From Clostridium thailandense (GTDB taxonomy: Bacteria; Bacillota; Clostridia; Clostridiales; Clostridiaceae), in contig NZ_JAEEGC010000007.1 in assembly GCF_019207025.1 (NCBI RefSeq), positions 1 through 64,000 of the forward strand: a stretch of DNA of 64,000 nt, read 5' to 3'. Positions 17,194-24,529 of the stretch are shown here, in pieces. The notes beneath the pieces are model-generated. The model saw nothing but the letters and a program-made list of their open reading frames with translations. It was not told the origin of the DNA and did not search any database. Each line of letters begins with the position of its first letter. Position 1 is the stretch's first letter. The position numbers were made by a program, and so were the translations under genes.

Positions 17194-18264
17194 ATGGGAG
17201 AGAAAGTATTAATGAAGGGTAATGAAGCGATAGGAGAAGCTGCAATTAGAGCAAATTGCAAAGCTTTCTTCGGTTATCCTATTACCCCACAAACAGAAGT
17301 TGCTGCTTATATGGCAAAAAAAATGCCAAAGATAGGTAGAACATTTATTCAAGCTGAAAGTGAAGTTTCTGCTATAAACATGGTTTATGGAGCAGCTGGT
17401 ACTGGACTTAGATGCATGACATCGTCAAGTTCACCAGGAATAAGCTTAAAAGCTGAAGGTATCTCATACATTGCAGGTGCTGAGTTACCTTGTGTTATTG
17501 TTAATATAGTTAGAGGAGGCCCTGGTCTTGGAAGTATTCAACCAGCGCAATCCGATTATTTCCAAGCTACAAAAGGCGGAGCACATGGAGATTTCAATAT
17601 GCCTGTATTTGCACCATCTTCAATACAAGAAATGGTTGACTTAATACAAGACGCTTTTGATGTAGCAGATATGTATAGAACTCCTTGTATGGTTATGGGA
17701 GATGGAATGCTTGGTCAAATGATGGAACCAGTTGAATTTAAAGAAAGACAAGCAAGAGAACTTCCAGAAAAAACTTGGGCAGCTAATGGATTAAACGGAA
17801 GAACAGAACATAATATTATAAATTCATTATATTTAGAACCGGAACTATTAGAAGATCACAATATACATCTTCAAAAGAAATATTCTGTTATAAAAGCAAA
17901 TGAAGTTAGATATGAAGTATTTAATTGCGAATCAGATTGTGATTTGATATTGGTTGCGTATGGAACTACATCAAGAATATGTAAGAATGTAATTAAAATG
18001 GCTGCGAAGGAAGGAATAAAGTTAGGGTTAGTAAGACCAATAACGTTATGGCCATTCCCTGTAGAGGCATTTGAAAATACAATAGATAAAACAAAACATG
18101 GTTATTTATCAGTAGAAATGAGCTGTGGACAGATGGTTGAGGATGTAAGACTCGTTGTAAGTGGAAGAAAACCAGTTGACTTCTACGGAAGATCAGGTGG
18201 TATGGTTCCAGATCCAACAGATATCCTTAATAAAGTTAAAGATATAGTAGGAGGTGCAAAATAA
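17194..18264 (+). CDS. vorB: 2-oxoacid:ferredoxin oxidoreductase, alpha subunit (VorB/KorA type)
   Basis: This 356-residue subunit has the pyrimidine-binding and CoA-related domains of the pyruvate:ferredoxin oxidoreductase family: GNEAIGEAAIRANCKAFFGYPITP at the N-terminus, TSSSSPGISLKAEGIS, and RGGPGLGSIQPAQSDYFQ. Annotated relatives are called 3-methyl-2-oxobutanoate dehydrogenase VorB. AAGGAGG precedes the ATG, 12 bases after the ferredoxin subunit. Its stop codon shares a base with the ATG of the next subunit, so the two are translationally coupled. Confidence 0.92.
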   Translation: MGEKVLMKGNEAIGEAAIRANCKAFFGYPITPQTEVAAYMAKKMPKIGRTFIQAESEVSAINMVYGAAGTGLRCMTSSSSPGISLKAEGISYIAGAELPCVIVNIVRGGPGLGSIQPAQSDYFQATKGGAHGDFNMPVFAPSSIQEMVDLIQDAFDVADMYRTPCMVMGDGMLGQMMEPVEFKERQARELPEKTWAANGLNGRTEHNIINSLYLEPELLEDHNIHLQKKYSVIKANEVRYEVFNCESDCDLILVAYGTTSRICKNVIKMAAKEGIKLGLVRPITLWPFPVEAFENTIDKTKHGYLSVEMSCGQMVEDVRLVVSGRKPVDFYGRSGGMVPDPTDILNKVKDIVGGAK

Positions 18265-19013
18265 TGGCTATAGTATATGAAACACCAAAATCATTACTTG
18301 ATGTGCCAACTCACTATTGTCCAGGATGCACTCATGGAGTAATTCATAAGCTAGTTGCTGAAGTTATGGATGAGCTTGGTATATTAGATAAAACTATAGG
18401 TGTAGCACCAGTAGGATGTTCAGTTTTAGCATATAAGTATTTTGCTTGTGATATGTTTGAAGCTGCACATGGAAGAGCACCTGCAGTTGGTACTGGTATA
18501 AAGAGAACAAACCCTGATAAAGTTGTATTTACTTATCAAGGAGATGGAGACCTAGCTGCTATAGGTACTGCTGAAATTGTACACGCAGCTGCTAGAGGAG
18601 AAAACATAACTTCAATATTTGTAAATAACTGTATATATGGTATGACTGGTGGACAAATGGCTCCAACAACATTACCAGGTCAAGTTACAGAAACATCACC
18701 ATATGGAAGAGACGTAAAATTAGCTGGACATCCAATAAGAGTTGCTGAAATGATATCAACTTTGACTGGTGCTTGCTATGTCGAAAGAGTTTCTGTAGAT
18801 ACAGTTCCAAATATATTAAAAGCTAAAAAAGCTATAAAGAAAGCTTTCCAAAATCAGTTAGAAGGAAAAGGCTTCTCAATGGTAGAAGTATTATCAATTT
18901 GTCCAACTAACTGGGGATTAACACCTTCAGAGTCAATGCAGTGGTTAAAAGACAACATGATACCATATTATCCTCTTGGAATAAAGAAGGATACAACTGA
19001 GGAGGTGAAATAA
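18264..19013 (+). CDS. vorA: 2-oxoacid:ferredoxin oxidoreductase, beta (TPP-binding) subunit
   Basis: This 249-residue subunit binds thiamine pyrophosphate through the motif GDGDLAAIGTAEIVHAA...FVNN. It also has HYCPGCTHGV near the N-terminus, whose cysteines suggest an Fe-S contact as in related enzymes, and GMTGGQMAPTT. It performs oxidative decarboxylation of the 2-oxoacid to form the acyl-CoA. It overlaps the alpha gene by one base, and AGGAGGTG near its 3' end serves as the start site of the gamma subunit. Confidence 0.92.
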   Translation: MAIVYETPKSLLDVPTHYCPGCTHGVIHKLVAEVMDELGILDKTIGVAPVGCSVLAYKYFACDMFEAAHGRAPAVGTGIKRTNPDKVVFTYQGDGDLAAIGTAEIVHAAARGENITSIFVNNCIYGMTGGQMAPTTLPGQVTETSPYGRDVKLAGHPIRVAEMISTLTGACYVERVSVDTVPNILKAKKAIKKAFQNQLEGKGFSMVEVLSICPTNWGLTPSESMQWLKDNMIPYYPLGIKKDTTEEVK

Positions 19014-19544
19014 ATGGCATCACAACAGATAATTTTCGCAGGGTTCGGTGGACAAGGTATATTATCTATGGGTAAGTTCCTTGCATATGCAGGAATGGAT
19101 GCTAATTTAAACGTTTCATGGTTACCATCATATGGTCCAGAAATGAGAGGAGGTACAGCTAACTGTTCAGTTATACTAACTGATGAGGGAATAGGTTCAC
19201 CAATAGTTACAAAAGCTGATAGTGTAGTTGTAATGAATAGACCTTCTCTAGATAAGTTTGAAGATACAATAGAACCAAATGGTCTTGTTATAATAGATTC
19301 AGACTTAGTAGATAGAGTGCCTGAAAGAAAAGACATAGAAGTTATAGCTATTCCAGCTCAAACAATAGCAGAAGAACTTGGAACTAAAACAATAGCAAAC
19401 ATGGTTCTTTTGGGAGCACTTGTCAAGAAAACAGGGATAGTTTCAATAGAAGAATTGCTTGAATCATTAAGAGCTCATGGAAAAGAAAAATTCTTTGAAA
19501 TGAATAAGAAAGCTATTGAAAAAGGAATTGAATACGTAAAATAA
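19014..19544 (+). CDS. vorC: 2-oxoacid:ferredoxin oxidoreductase, gamma subunit
   Basis: This 176-residue subunit is the gamma component common to pyruvate, 2-oxoglutarate and branched-chain oxidoreductases, seen from FAGFGGQGILSMGKFLA at the N-terminus, then SYGPEMRGGTANCSVI. The ATG follows the stop of the beta gene directly, with GAGGAGGTGAAA upstream inside that gene. It ends the operon, and a strong terminator follows 10 bases later. Confidence 0.93.
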   Translation: MASQQIIFAGFGGQGILSMGKFLAYAGMDANLNVSWLPSYGPEMRGGTANCSVILTDEGIGSPIVTKADSVVVMNRPSLDKFEDTIEPNGLVIIDSDLVDRVPERKDIEVIAIPAQTIAEELGTKTIANMVLLGALVKKTGIVSIEELLESLRAHGKEKFFEMNKKAIEKGIEYVK

Positions 19545-19554
19545 GGTTTATAGA

Positions 19555-19584
19555 AGTCGCCCAAGAAATTTGGGTGGCTTTTTT
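19555..19584 (+). terminator. Terminator of the vor operon
   Basis: A GC-rich hairpin GTCGCCCAA-GAAA-TTTGGGTGGC followed by six T lies just after the last subunit gene. Confidence 0.9.
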
Positions 19585-19593
19585 ATATATGAA

Positions 19594-19838
19594 ATACCGC
19601 CGAAAGTTTACTTATGCTCCGGGAGATGTTTCCAAAGCTTCAACACAATAAAAACTTTTTATCAATCTAAAGCTCAGTATTTTGAAAATCTAAGGAACTT
19701 TTATAAACTCGTACCTCAGACATATAAAAGTACCTAAGATTTTCTAAAATACTTCGCTAAGATTGATTAAAAAGTTTTTATATGTGTCTTCAGCTTTGGA
19801 AACATCTTCCTGCGTATAAGTAAACTTTCTGGTGTAGT
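19594..19838. repeat. Long imperfect palindrome (about 230-bp hairpin element)
   Basis: The left arm starts GAAAGTTTACTTATGC and the right arm ends GTATAAGTAAACTTTC. Along about 105 bases the arms match in reverse complement with few mismatches, including GATGTTTCCAAAGCT, ACTTTTTA, CAATCT and GAAAATCT blocks. The loop is about 17 bases (AACTCGTACCTCAGACA). It has no coding capacity and resembles a folded MITE or a structured intergenic element. I see no second copy in this window. Confidence 0.8.
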
Positions 19839-19875
19839 TCTCTATAAAATGCATAACCTTTACTAATTGTTATAT

Positions 19876-19998
19876 CTAACCACCACCTGTACCAGATGGG
19901 TTAACATACCAGTATTTTACTATACCGAAATACTTATATTTGTTATCAATATCATATGAATATGATAAGAAATTTATCCTTCGAGAGATGTTTAGTGT
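19876..19998 (-). pseudogene. Possible 3' remnant of a small gene
   Basis: A minus-strand open frame of about 41 codons without a start codon ends ...KYFGIVKYWYVNPSGTGGG then TAG. The Tyr/Gly-rich, non-random ending looks like the C-terminus of a real peptide. No ATG, GTG or TTG opens the frame before an upstream stop. It lies between the hairpin element and the glmM promoter, and I do not recognise a family. Confidence 0.3.
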
Positions 19999-20043
19999 TT
20001 AATTTGGGCATTTTTATATTGACATCAAGCAAGTTAATACCTG

Positions 20044-20072
20044 TTGTTACAATGAATAAATTGTAATATAAT
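20044..20072 (+). promoter_or_regulatory. Sigma-A promoter of glmM
   Basis: TTGTTA and TATAAT are spaced by 17 bases, about 60 bases before the glmM start codon. Confidence 0.55.
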
Positions 20073-20132
20073 ATTATAATGTAATAGATATTGTTAGAAA
20101 TAATATAGAAGATAAAAGAGAGAGGTATTAGT

Positions 20133-21485
20133 ATGCATAGAATGTTTGGAACTGATGGGGTAAGAGGCATTGCAAACAAAGAACTAACAGCGGAAGTAGC
20201 ATATAATTTAGGTAGAGCAGGTGCGTATGTTCTTACAGAAGGAGCTCACAAACCTAAAATAGTAGTTGGAATGGATACAAGAATATCTGGGGACATGCTA
20301 GAAAATGCACTAGTTGCAGGAATACTTTCTGTGGGTGCAGAAGCTATTTGTATAGGAATTATACCAACTCCGGCCGTAGCTTACCTGACAAGAAAATATG
20401 GAGCTGATGCAGGAGTTGTTATTTCAGCATCTCATAATCCAGTTGAATATAATGGCATAAAATTTTTTAATGGACAAGGATATAAGTTATCAGATGAACT
20501 AGAAGACAGGATTCAGAAAGTTATTGAAAGTGATTTTGAAGGAGTTCCTCTTCCAGTAGGAGAAGAAATAGGAAGAAAACTCGAAGAAGCAGGAGAAGCG
20601 ATTTCAGACTATGTGGATTTTGCAAAATCCACTGTCCAAGGAGATTTAAAAGGATTAAAAGTTGCTTTAGATTGTGCTAATGGTGCAGCATACTTGACTA
20701 CAGTAAGAGCATTTAAAGAACTGGGAGCACAATTATATATTATAAACAATGATCCGGATGGAATAAATATAAATAAGAATTGTGGATCAACTCATCCAGA
20801 AGAATTAATGGACTATGTAGTTAAAAAAGGATGTCACCTTGGTTTGGCTTTTGACGGAGATGCAGATAGATGTCTTGCAGTAGATGAAAAAGGCAATCTC
20901 ATACACGGTGATTTTATAATGGCTATAATAGGTAAATATCTAAAAAACAAGGGAAAATTACACAAAGATGTTTTAGTTACTACAGTAATGAGTAATCTTG
21001 GATTAGATATAGCATTAAAGAAAGAAAATATAAAATCAATTAAAACAAACGTTGGAGATAGATATGTACTTGAGGAAATGATAAAAGAGGGATACTCTTT
21101 AGGTGGAGAACAATCAGGTCATATAATATTGCTTGATTATAACACTACAGGGGACGGACTTATTACGGCGCTTCAACTTTCAATGATAGTTAAAAATACT
21201 GGTAGTTCATTATCAGAGCTTGCTTCAATAATGAAAGAGCTTCCACAAGTTCTTGTAAATGCTACAGTACCAAATGATAAGAAAAATATATATCTTGAGG
21301 ATGAAAAAATAATTGCAGAAATAAAGAAGATAGAGGAAGCTTTAGATGGATGCGGAAGAGTTTTAATAAGACCTTCAGGTACAGAACCATTAGTTAGAGT
21401 AATGCTTGAGGGAGAGAATCAAGAAGAGATTGATGAAATGGCTCACAAGCTAGCAGCACTTATAGAAAGAAAAGCAAATAGTTAG
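20133..21485 (+). CDS. glmM: Phosphoglucosamine mutase
   Basis: GlmM converts glucosamine-6-phosphate to glucosamine-1-phosphate for UDP-GlcNAc and peptidoglycan synthesis. The 450-residue protein has MFGTDGVRG at the start, the phospho-serine loop [12 protein letters not shown] (Ser near 100), the metal-binding DGDADR, the sugar-binding GGEQSGH and the phosphate-binding [19 protein letters not shown] precedes the ATG. In most Firmicutes glmM follows cdaA-cdaR directly and GlmM inhibits CdaA; here about 9 kb of other genes intervene, and it has its own promoter and terminator. glmS lies just downstream. Confidence 0.97.
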   Translation: MHRMFGTDGVRGIANKELTAEVAYNLGRAGAYVLTEGAHKPKIVVGMDTRISGDMLENALVAGILSVGAEAICIGIIPTPAVAYLTRKYGADAGVVISASHNPVEYNGIKFFNGQGYKLSDELEDRIQKVIESDFEGVPLPVGEEIGRKLEEAGEAISDYVDFAKSTVQGDLKGLKVALDCANGAAYLTTVRAFKELGAQLYIINNDPDGININKNCGSTHPEELMDYVVKKGCHLGLAFDGDADRCLAVDEKGNLIHGDFIMAIIGKYLKNKGKLHKDVLVTTVMSNLGLDIALKKENIKSIKTNVGDRYVLEEMIKEGYSLGGEQSGHIILLDYNTTGDGLITALQLSMIVKNTGSSLSELASIMKELPQVLVNATVPNDKKNIYLEDEKIIAEIKKIEEALDGCGRVLIRPSGTEPLVRVMLEGENQEEIDEMAHKLAALIERKANS

Positions 21486-21493
21486 ATATTATT

Positions 21494-21523
21494 AAAGACA
21501 TAGGAGTTTCCTGTGTCTTTTTA
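21494..21523 (+). terminator. Terminator of glmM
   Basis: The hairpin AAAGACATAGGA-GTT-TCCTGTGTCTTT, followed by T residues, lies nine bases after the stop codon. Confidence 0.85.
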
Positions 21524-21738
21524 TCTAAGTACAAATTAACAAAAAATTTAGATATTGGCTAACTTGTCTAATATATATTAATAAAAGTTATATGTATATG
21601 CTATTTGGGACTTAATATGTAGTTTAAATATAAGAAATGTATAATAAAGGCTAATTAAAAATACATAAAATATAGTCTTAGAGGATTTCTATGTGCATAA
21701 TAAGGTAACAAATAAAGCTTTTGACTGAATCATTTAAG

Positions 21739-21767
21739 TTGACAAAAAATGCAGTTATAAATATAAT
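21739..21767 (+). promoter_or_regulatory. Consensus sigma-A promoter of the glmS ribozyme leader
   Basis: TTGACA and TATAAT are exactly 17 bases apart, a perfect match to the housekeeping consensus. Transcription would start near 21775, about 80 bases before the ribozyme cleavage site. The interval 21524-21738 holds nothing I can name. Confidence 0.8.
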
Positions 21768-21770
21768 AAA

Positions 21771-21798
21771 TTGACAGCTTGATTATGCTTTATATAAA
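21771..21798 (+). promoter_or_regulatory. Second tandem promoter candidate of glmS
   Basis: TTGACA-N16-TATAAA begins four bases after the first promoter's -10. The two may be alternative promoters for the same leader. Confidence 0.5.
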
Positions 21799-21856
21799 GT
21801 AACAATAGAAAGGGGAGGAGAATAGAATATAAAAGGTAATAGATAAATTAATTTAA

Positions 21857-22165
21857 AGCGCCAGAACTTATGTGGAAATCCTGAAACACTTGGATTAGTT
21901 GGACTAACTAGGTGGAAGAGTTGGAATCTCACTTACACCACTGTGTAAGTTCAGCTAACTAAATCAAAGATTTAGAGTCTCACTTGCATGCCTATGTAAG
22001 TTCGACTAGTTAAATCAAAGATTTAGAGTCTCACTTAAGTTGACGAGGATGGGGAGTATCGATTCTTCGGCGGGTGCCCCACGGTATCGCACTACCGTTA
22101 ACGGTTGATAAAATCGGGAAGTGATTTCCGTTACAACATCAACCTGGTGTTAAAACCTAAGCATC
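21857..22165 (+). ncRNA. glmS ribozyme with enlarged P1 region
   Basis: The self-cleaving RNA is activated by glucosamine-6-phosphate and lowers glmS mRNA. The 5' element AGCGCCAGAACT (cleavage expected between A21857 and G21858) and the 3' core AGTTGACGAGG, GTATCGAT, CTTCGGCGGGTGCCCC and CGGTATCGC match the class. AACTTA and TAAGTT form P1. The two halves are normally separated by a short stem; here about 170 bases lie between them, including three tandem 51-base units. The 3' boundary is approximate. The ribozyme lies about 220 bases upstream of the glmS start codon. Confidence 0.93.
21884..22036 (+). repeat. Tandem 51-bp repeat (three units) inside the glmS ribozyme
   Basis: The phrase TCTCACTT recurs at 21927, 21978 and 22029, exactly 51 bases apart. 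The second and third units share TAAATCAAAGATTTAGAG plus TCTCACTT exactly; the first unit (21884-21934) has diverged. Units contain self-complementary segments such as ACTTACAC-CACT-GTGTAAGT and TAAATC-AAA-GATTTA, so each should fold into its own hairpins. Confidence 0.8.
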
Positions 22166-22383
22166 CAAACTGCTTTTGTGTTTTTTGGAATGCTTACTTC
22201 TTCATGCAATATGAGGAAGTTTCATCATTAGCGAATTTAAAATTTTAAAAAGTTTTATTTAATCCCTTTGTTTTTTGATACTCAAAAAAGGGTTTAATAA
22301 TCGTGTAATTAAAATTATCAATTCTAATTCGCTAGTTCTCCAAGAAGAGAAAAATAAATTTAAAATGAGAAAGGAAGATTATT

Positions 22384-24210
22384 ATGTGCGGAATAGTTGG
22401 TTTTGTAGGAAAAAGAGGAGCTTCACCAGTTTTAATTGAGGGTTTAAGTAAACTTGAATATAGAGGATATGACTCAGCAGGTGTAGCTATATTAGATGGA
22501 GATAAACTAAACGTAACAAAATGCAAGGGAAGACTTGCAAACCTTGAGGAAAAACTTAAGGAAAGTCCTTTAGTTGGAAGTGTTGGAATAGGGCACACAA
22601 GATGGGCAACTCATGGAGAACCATCAGACTTGAATTCACATCCACACACTAATGAAGATGGAACTATAAGCGTTGTTCACAACGGAATTATAGAAAATTA
22701 TATTCATATAAGAGAATGGTTAATTTCAAAAGGATATAAATTTGTATCTGAAACTGATACAGAAGTTATACCTCACTTAGTTGATTACTACTATAATGGC
22801 GATTTGATAGATGCTGTTATGAAAGCAGCTGCTAAAATGGAAGGAAGTTATGCTATAGGGGTGGTTTGCTCAAAGGAGCCAGACAAAGTTGTAGCAGTTA
22901 GAAAAGACAGTCCATTAATAGTAGGTTTAGGTAAAGGAGAAAACTTTATAGCTTCAGATATACCTGCAATATTAAATCATACAAGGGATATATATCTTTT
23001 AAATGATAATGAGTTCGTAGTTTTAACTGAACAAGGAGTCAAGCTTTTAACAGCAGAAGGCGATGAAATAAAGAGAGATATATACCATGTAACATGGAAC
23101 GCAGATGCTGCTGAAAAAGGTGGATTTGAGCACTTTATGATTAAGGAAATCCACGAACAGCCAAAGGCAATAAAAGATACTATGACATCAAGAATAATGC
23201 CAGGAAAACCAGTAACTCTTGATGACATAACAATAACAAAAGAACAAATTGCCAATATAGATAAAATATATATAGTAGCATGTGGTACTGCTTATCATGC
23301 AGGGGTTGTAGGTAAATATGCTATAGAAAAGCTTGCAAGAATACCTGTTGAAGTAGATATTGCATCAGAGTTTAGATATAGAGATCCTATAATAAATGAA
23401 AGAACTTTAATGATAGTTGTAAGTCAATCAGGAGAAACAGCAGACACTTTAGCAGCGCTTAGAGAAGCAAAAGCACATGGAGCTAGAGTAATAGCTGTAA
23501 CTAATGTAGTAGGAAGTTCAGTATCAAGAGAAGCTGATGATATATTATATACTTGGGCTGGTCCTGAGATTGCAGTTGCATCTACTAAGGCATATGTAAC
23601 TCAGCTTATAGCTATGTATATAATAGCACTATTCTTTGCTGAAAATAAAAATAGTGTAAACAGTGAGGAAATAGAAAAAATAAAGGCTGCAATGCTTGAA
23701 TTGCCAGAAAAAGCAGAAGAAGTATTAAAGCATAAAGAAGTTTTACAAAAATTTGCTTCAAAAACTTATATGCACAAAGATATGTTCTTTTTAGGTAGAG
23801 GTCTTGATTATGCTGTTGCAATGGAAGGATCATTAAAAGTTAAGGAAATATCGTATATTCATTCTGAAGCATATGCAGGTGGAGAATTAAAACATGGCCC
23901 TATTGCATTAATAGAAAAAGGAACAGTAGTAATAGCTTTAGCAACACAACTTGGTTTATTTGATAAAATGGTAAGCAACGTTAAAGAGGTTAAAACAAGA
24001 GGTGCAAATGTATTAGGAATTGCATATGAGGGTCATACAGAAATTGAAAAAACAGTGGATGCAGCTTTATATATACCAAGAACTCATGATATATTAGCAC
24101 CAGTAATTTCAGTAATACCTTTACAGTTAGCATCATATTATATGGCTGTTCAAAAAGGATGCGATGTTGACAAGCCTAGGAATTTGGCAAAATCTGTAAC
24201 TGTTGAATAA
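22384..24210 (+). CDS. glmS: Glutamine-fructose-6-phosphate aminotransferase
   Basis: GlmS makes glucosamine-6-phosphate from fructose-6-phosphate and glutamine, the first committed step to UDP-GlcNAc. The 608-residue protein begins MCGIVGFVG, with Cys2 as the glutaminase nucleophile after Met removal. It has HTRWATHGEPS in the glutaminase domain, and two SIS domains with ACGTAYHAG, SQSGETADT and the C-terminal KSVTVE. The ATG follows AGAAAGGAAG. Expression is governed by the glmS ribozyme in its leader. Between ribozyme and start lie three further hairpins (about 22158-22195, 22197-22223 and 22261-22298), none a clear terminator. Confidence 0.98.
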   Translation: MCGIVGFVGKRGASPVLIEGLSKLEYRGYDSAGVAILDGDKLNVTKCKGRLANLEEKLKESPLVGSVGIGHTRWATHGEPSDLNSHPHTNEDGTISVVHNGIIENYIHIREWLISKGYKFVSETDTEVIPHLVDYYYNGDLIDAVMKAAAKMEGSYAIGVVCSKEPDKVVAVRKDSPLIVGLGKGENFIASDIPAILNHTRDIYLLNDNEFVVLTEQGVKLLTAEGDEIKRDIYHVTWNADAAEKGGFEHFMIKEIHEQPKAIKDTMTSRIMPGKPVTLDDITITKEQIANIDKIYIVACGTAYHAGVVGKYAIEKLARIPVEVDIASEFRYRDPIINERTLMIVVSQSGETADTLAALREAKAHGARVIAVTNVVGSSVSREADDILYTWAGPEIAVASTKAYVTQLIAMYIIALFFAENKNSVNSEEIEKIKAAMLELPEKAEEVLKHKEVLQKFASKTYMHKDMFFLGRGLDYAVAMEGSLKVKEISYIHSEAYAGGELKHGPIALIEKGTVVIALATQLGLFDKMVSNVKEVKTRGANVLGIAYEGHTEIEKTVDAALYIPRTHDILAPVISVIPLQLASYYMAVQKGCDVDKPRNLAKSVTVE

Positions 24211-24271
24211 ATATTGTTAAGTAATTTGAATTTATTATAGAATTTAGTTAAATGTAATAGAGAAAGATTAA

Positions 24272-24325
24272 GAATCATGGGTGGAATGAGTGAGAAATCT
24301 TAAAGCCATTCATGATTTTTGTTTT
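24272..24325 (+). terminator. Terminator of glmS
   Basis: AATCATG...TGG pairs with CCATTCATGATT across a long loop and is followed by TTTTTGTTTT. Confidence 0.65.
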
Positions 24326-24408
24326 GGAGGAAAAGACATAATCATGTGTATAATTTACCAGGACTTTAAAAATAATATAAATATCATATAAAATAAATAT
24401 GAAGGAGA

Positions 24409-24450
24409 TATAGAGGCACTTTTTATAAAAGGGTGTCTCTATACCTTTTT
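24409..24450 (+). terminator. Terminator-like hairpin just upstream of polC
   Basis: TATAGAGGCACTTTT pairs with AAAAGGGTGTCTCTATA and is followed by CCTTTTT. It ends 80 bases before the polC start, so it could end a leader transcript or insulate polC from upstream genes. The rest of the 24211-24529 gap shows no gene. Confidence 0.7.
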
Positions 24451-24529
24451 CTGCTACATGACAAAGCATAATACTATCCTATATAATAGAAACATACTAA
24501 AAATTTTTGGGAGATGGTTAAAGATAGAG

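Noticed and set aside
24345-24405. 15-residue frame after GGAGG upstream of polC
   Set aside because: Spacing is 12 bases and the peptide has no pattern; it was not kept as a leader peptide.
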